This document shows positions 31,063 to 32,067 of a DNA stretch of 32,067 nt, one piece after another. The notes under the pieces were generated by a model. That model searched no databases and had not been told where the DNA came from. It was given only the letters and a program-made list of their open reading frames with translations. The stretch comes from Chloroflexota bacterium. Its GTDB lineage: Bacteria > Chloroflexota > Limnocylindria > Limnocylindrales > CSP1-4. The DNA lies in the NCBI GenBank assembly GCA_025935655.1, contig JAICUV010000004.1, forward strand, positions 1 through 32,067, read 5' to 3'. The position numbers and the translations under genes were made by a program. Positions within the stretch are counted from its first letter, which is position 1; every line of letters begins with the position of its first letter.

Positions 31063-32067
31063 GATGCCTGAGCTCCCCGAGGTCGAGACCGTCGCGCGCG
31101 ACCTCCGTCGCCACCTGCTGCCCGAGGGCGGCGGCCCCGGCCCGGAGATCACCGGCGCGCGCGTCTCGTGGACGCGGACGCTGCGGGACGAGGACCCGGC
31201 CGCGTTCGTCGAGGGCGTCACCGGCCGGCGCATCGAGGCCATCGGCCGACGCGGCAAGCAGATCATCGTGGACCTGACCGGCGGGGCGTTCCTCACCATC
31301 CATCTCAAGATGACGGGCCAGGTGTTCGTCGTGCCCGCCGCCGTCCCCGTCGACCCCTATGAGCGGCTGGCAATGGCGCTGGACGACGGCCGGGAGATCC
31401 GCTTCCGGGACGTCCGCAAGTTCGGGCGGGTCGGGCTGTACCTCGCGGACGACGACCCCTTCGACGGCATCGGTCCCGAGCCCCTGGACCCGGGGTTCAC
31501 GCTCAAGGTGTTCCGGAGCCGGATTCGGGGCCGACGGGCGCGGCTCAAGCCGCTGCTCGTGGACCAGGCGTTCGTGGCCGGCGTGGGCAACATCTACGCG
31601 GACGAGGCGCTGTGGCGCTCGAGGCTCCACCCGCTGCGCTCGGCGCGGTCGCTCCGTCCCTCGGACGAGCGGGCGCTGTGGCGCAGCATCGTCGAGATCC
31701 TGGCGGAGGCCGTCGAGCGGCGCGGCAGCTCGATCGACGACTACACGGCCCCGGACGGCGACGGCGCGATGCAGGAGCGGCTCGACGTCTACCAGCGGAC
31801 GGGCGAGGCCTGCCACCGGTGCGGGCGCCCCATCCGGCGGATCGTCATCGGCATCCGCGCGACCCACTTCTGCTCGTGGTGCCAGCGCCTGCCCGCGGCC
31901 GAGCGCCCGGCTGCCGCGACCCTCCTCGCCACGATGACGCCGCACCGCGGAGCCACGACGACGGGTCGGCGCGGCCGGCGATGGGTGGAGCTCGACGGCG
32001 AGGGGTCGCTTGGCCGGACCCCGGACGAGGCGGCCGAGGCGCGGGCCCGCACCGCGCGCACGAAGGC
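31063..32067 (+). CDS. mutM: Formamidopyrimidine-DNA glycosylase (partial at window end)
   Basis: At least 335 residues; no stop occurs before the window edge. The N terminus MPELPEVETVARDL carries the catalytic Pro2 and Glu3. RRGKQIIVDL, HLKMTGQ, RDVRKFGRVGLYL and GVGNIYADEALWRSRLHP follow. The C-terminal zinc finger is CHRCGRPIRRIVIGIRATHFCSWCQ (about residues 249-273). The enzyme removes 8-oxoguanine and cuts the abasic site. Fpg normally ends right after the zinc finger. Here more than 60 Arg/Ala/Thr-rich residues continue, so the C terminus is extended or fused to something beyond the window. An Nei-type assignment is less likely given the exact PELPEVE start and the KMTGQ motif. Confidence 0.93.

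Overview
This window comes from a very GC-rich bacterial chromosome (about 70% G+C by eye, nearly every third codon position G or C). The gene set is chromosomal and mostly housekeeping: dnaE, polA, mutM/fpg, a tRNA-Leu, two two-component systems and an ECF sigma/anti-sigma pair. I see no transposase, integrase, phage gene or CRISPR array. The gene style (RR-HK-GerMN lipoprotein operon, leaderless starts, BMP-type nucleoside importer) fits a high-GC Gram-positive-like lineage such as Chloroflexota (Limnocylindria-like) or Actinomycetota. The sequence alone does not settle which.

Region 1 (1-11.7 kb) is metabolic. It opens with the tail of a membrane protein, then a minus-strand pair (unknown protein plus PfkB-family sugar/nucleoside kinase), a divergent PLP-dependent sulfur amino acid enzyme, a nucleoside phosphorylase and a CoA-binding protein. 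A six-gene plus-strand operon follows: BMP-family lipoprotein, double ABC ATPase, two permeases, nucleoside hydrolase and SGNH hydrolase. Together with the phosphorylase this looks like a nucleoside uptake and cleavage locus.

Region 2 (11.7-15.3 kb) is a minus-strand operon: zincin metallopeptidase, OmpR-type regulator, histidine kinase, GerMN/Gmad2 lipoprotein. Its order parallels actinobacterial mtrA-mtrB-lpqB.

Region 3 (15.3-21.3 kb) holds a roughly 400-bp gap without a recognised gene, dnaE, a four-helix membrane protein, a TerB-like protein and a 55-residue acidic protein behind a repeat-containing promoter region.

Region 4 (21.3-26.3 kb) holds tRNA-Leu(CAA) with an orphan ligand-binding-like domain just 3' of it, an ECF sigma/anti-sigma pair, a second two-component system preceded by a small Phe-rich and Gly/His-rich membrane protein, and a DUF4180 protein.

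Region 5 (26.3 kb-end) holds polA with a degenerate proofreading domain, a 345-bp repeat-packed intergenic stretch, an MFS exporter-like gene and mutM/fpg running off the window with an unusual tail.

One signal crosses the whole window. A TAnnCT-like -10 hexamer recurs in front of most transcription units. In at least four or five cases it lies only 7-9 nt from the start codon, which implies leaderless mRNAs. I did not find a clearly novel multi-gene system. The best leads are the MtrAB-LpqB-like operon, the leaderless promoter grammar, the palindrome with an embedded -10 before the second regulator, and the repeat-rich polA downstream region.
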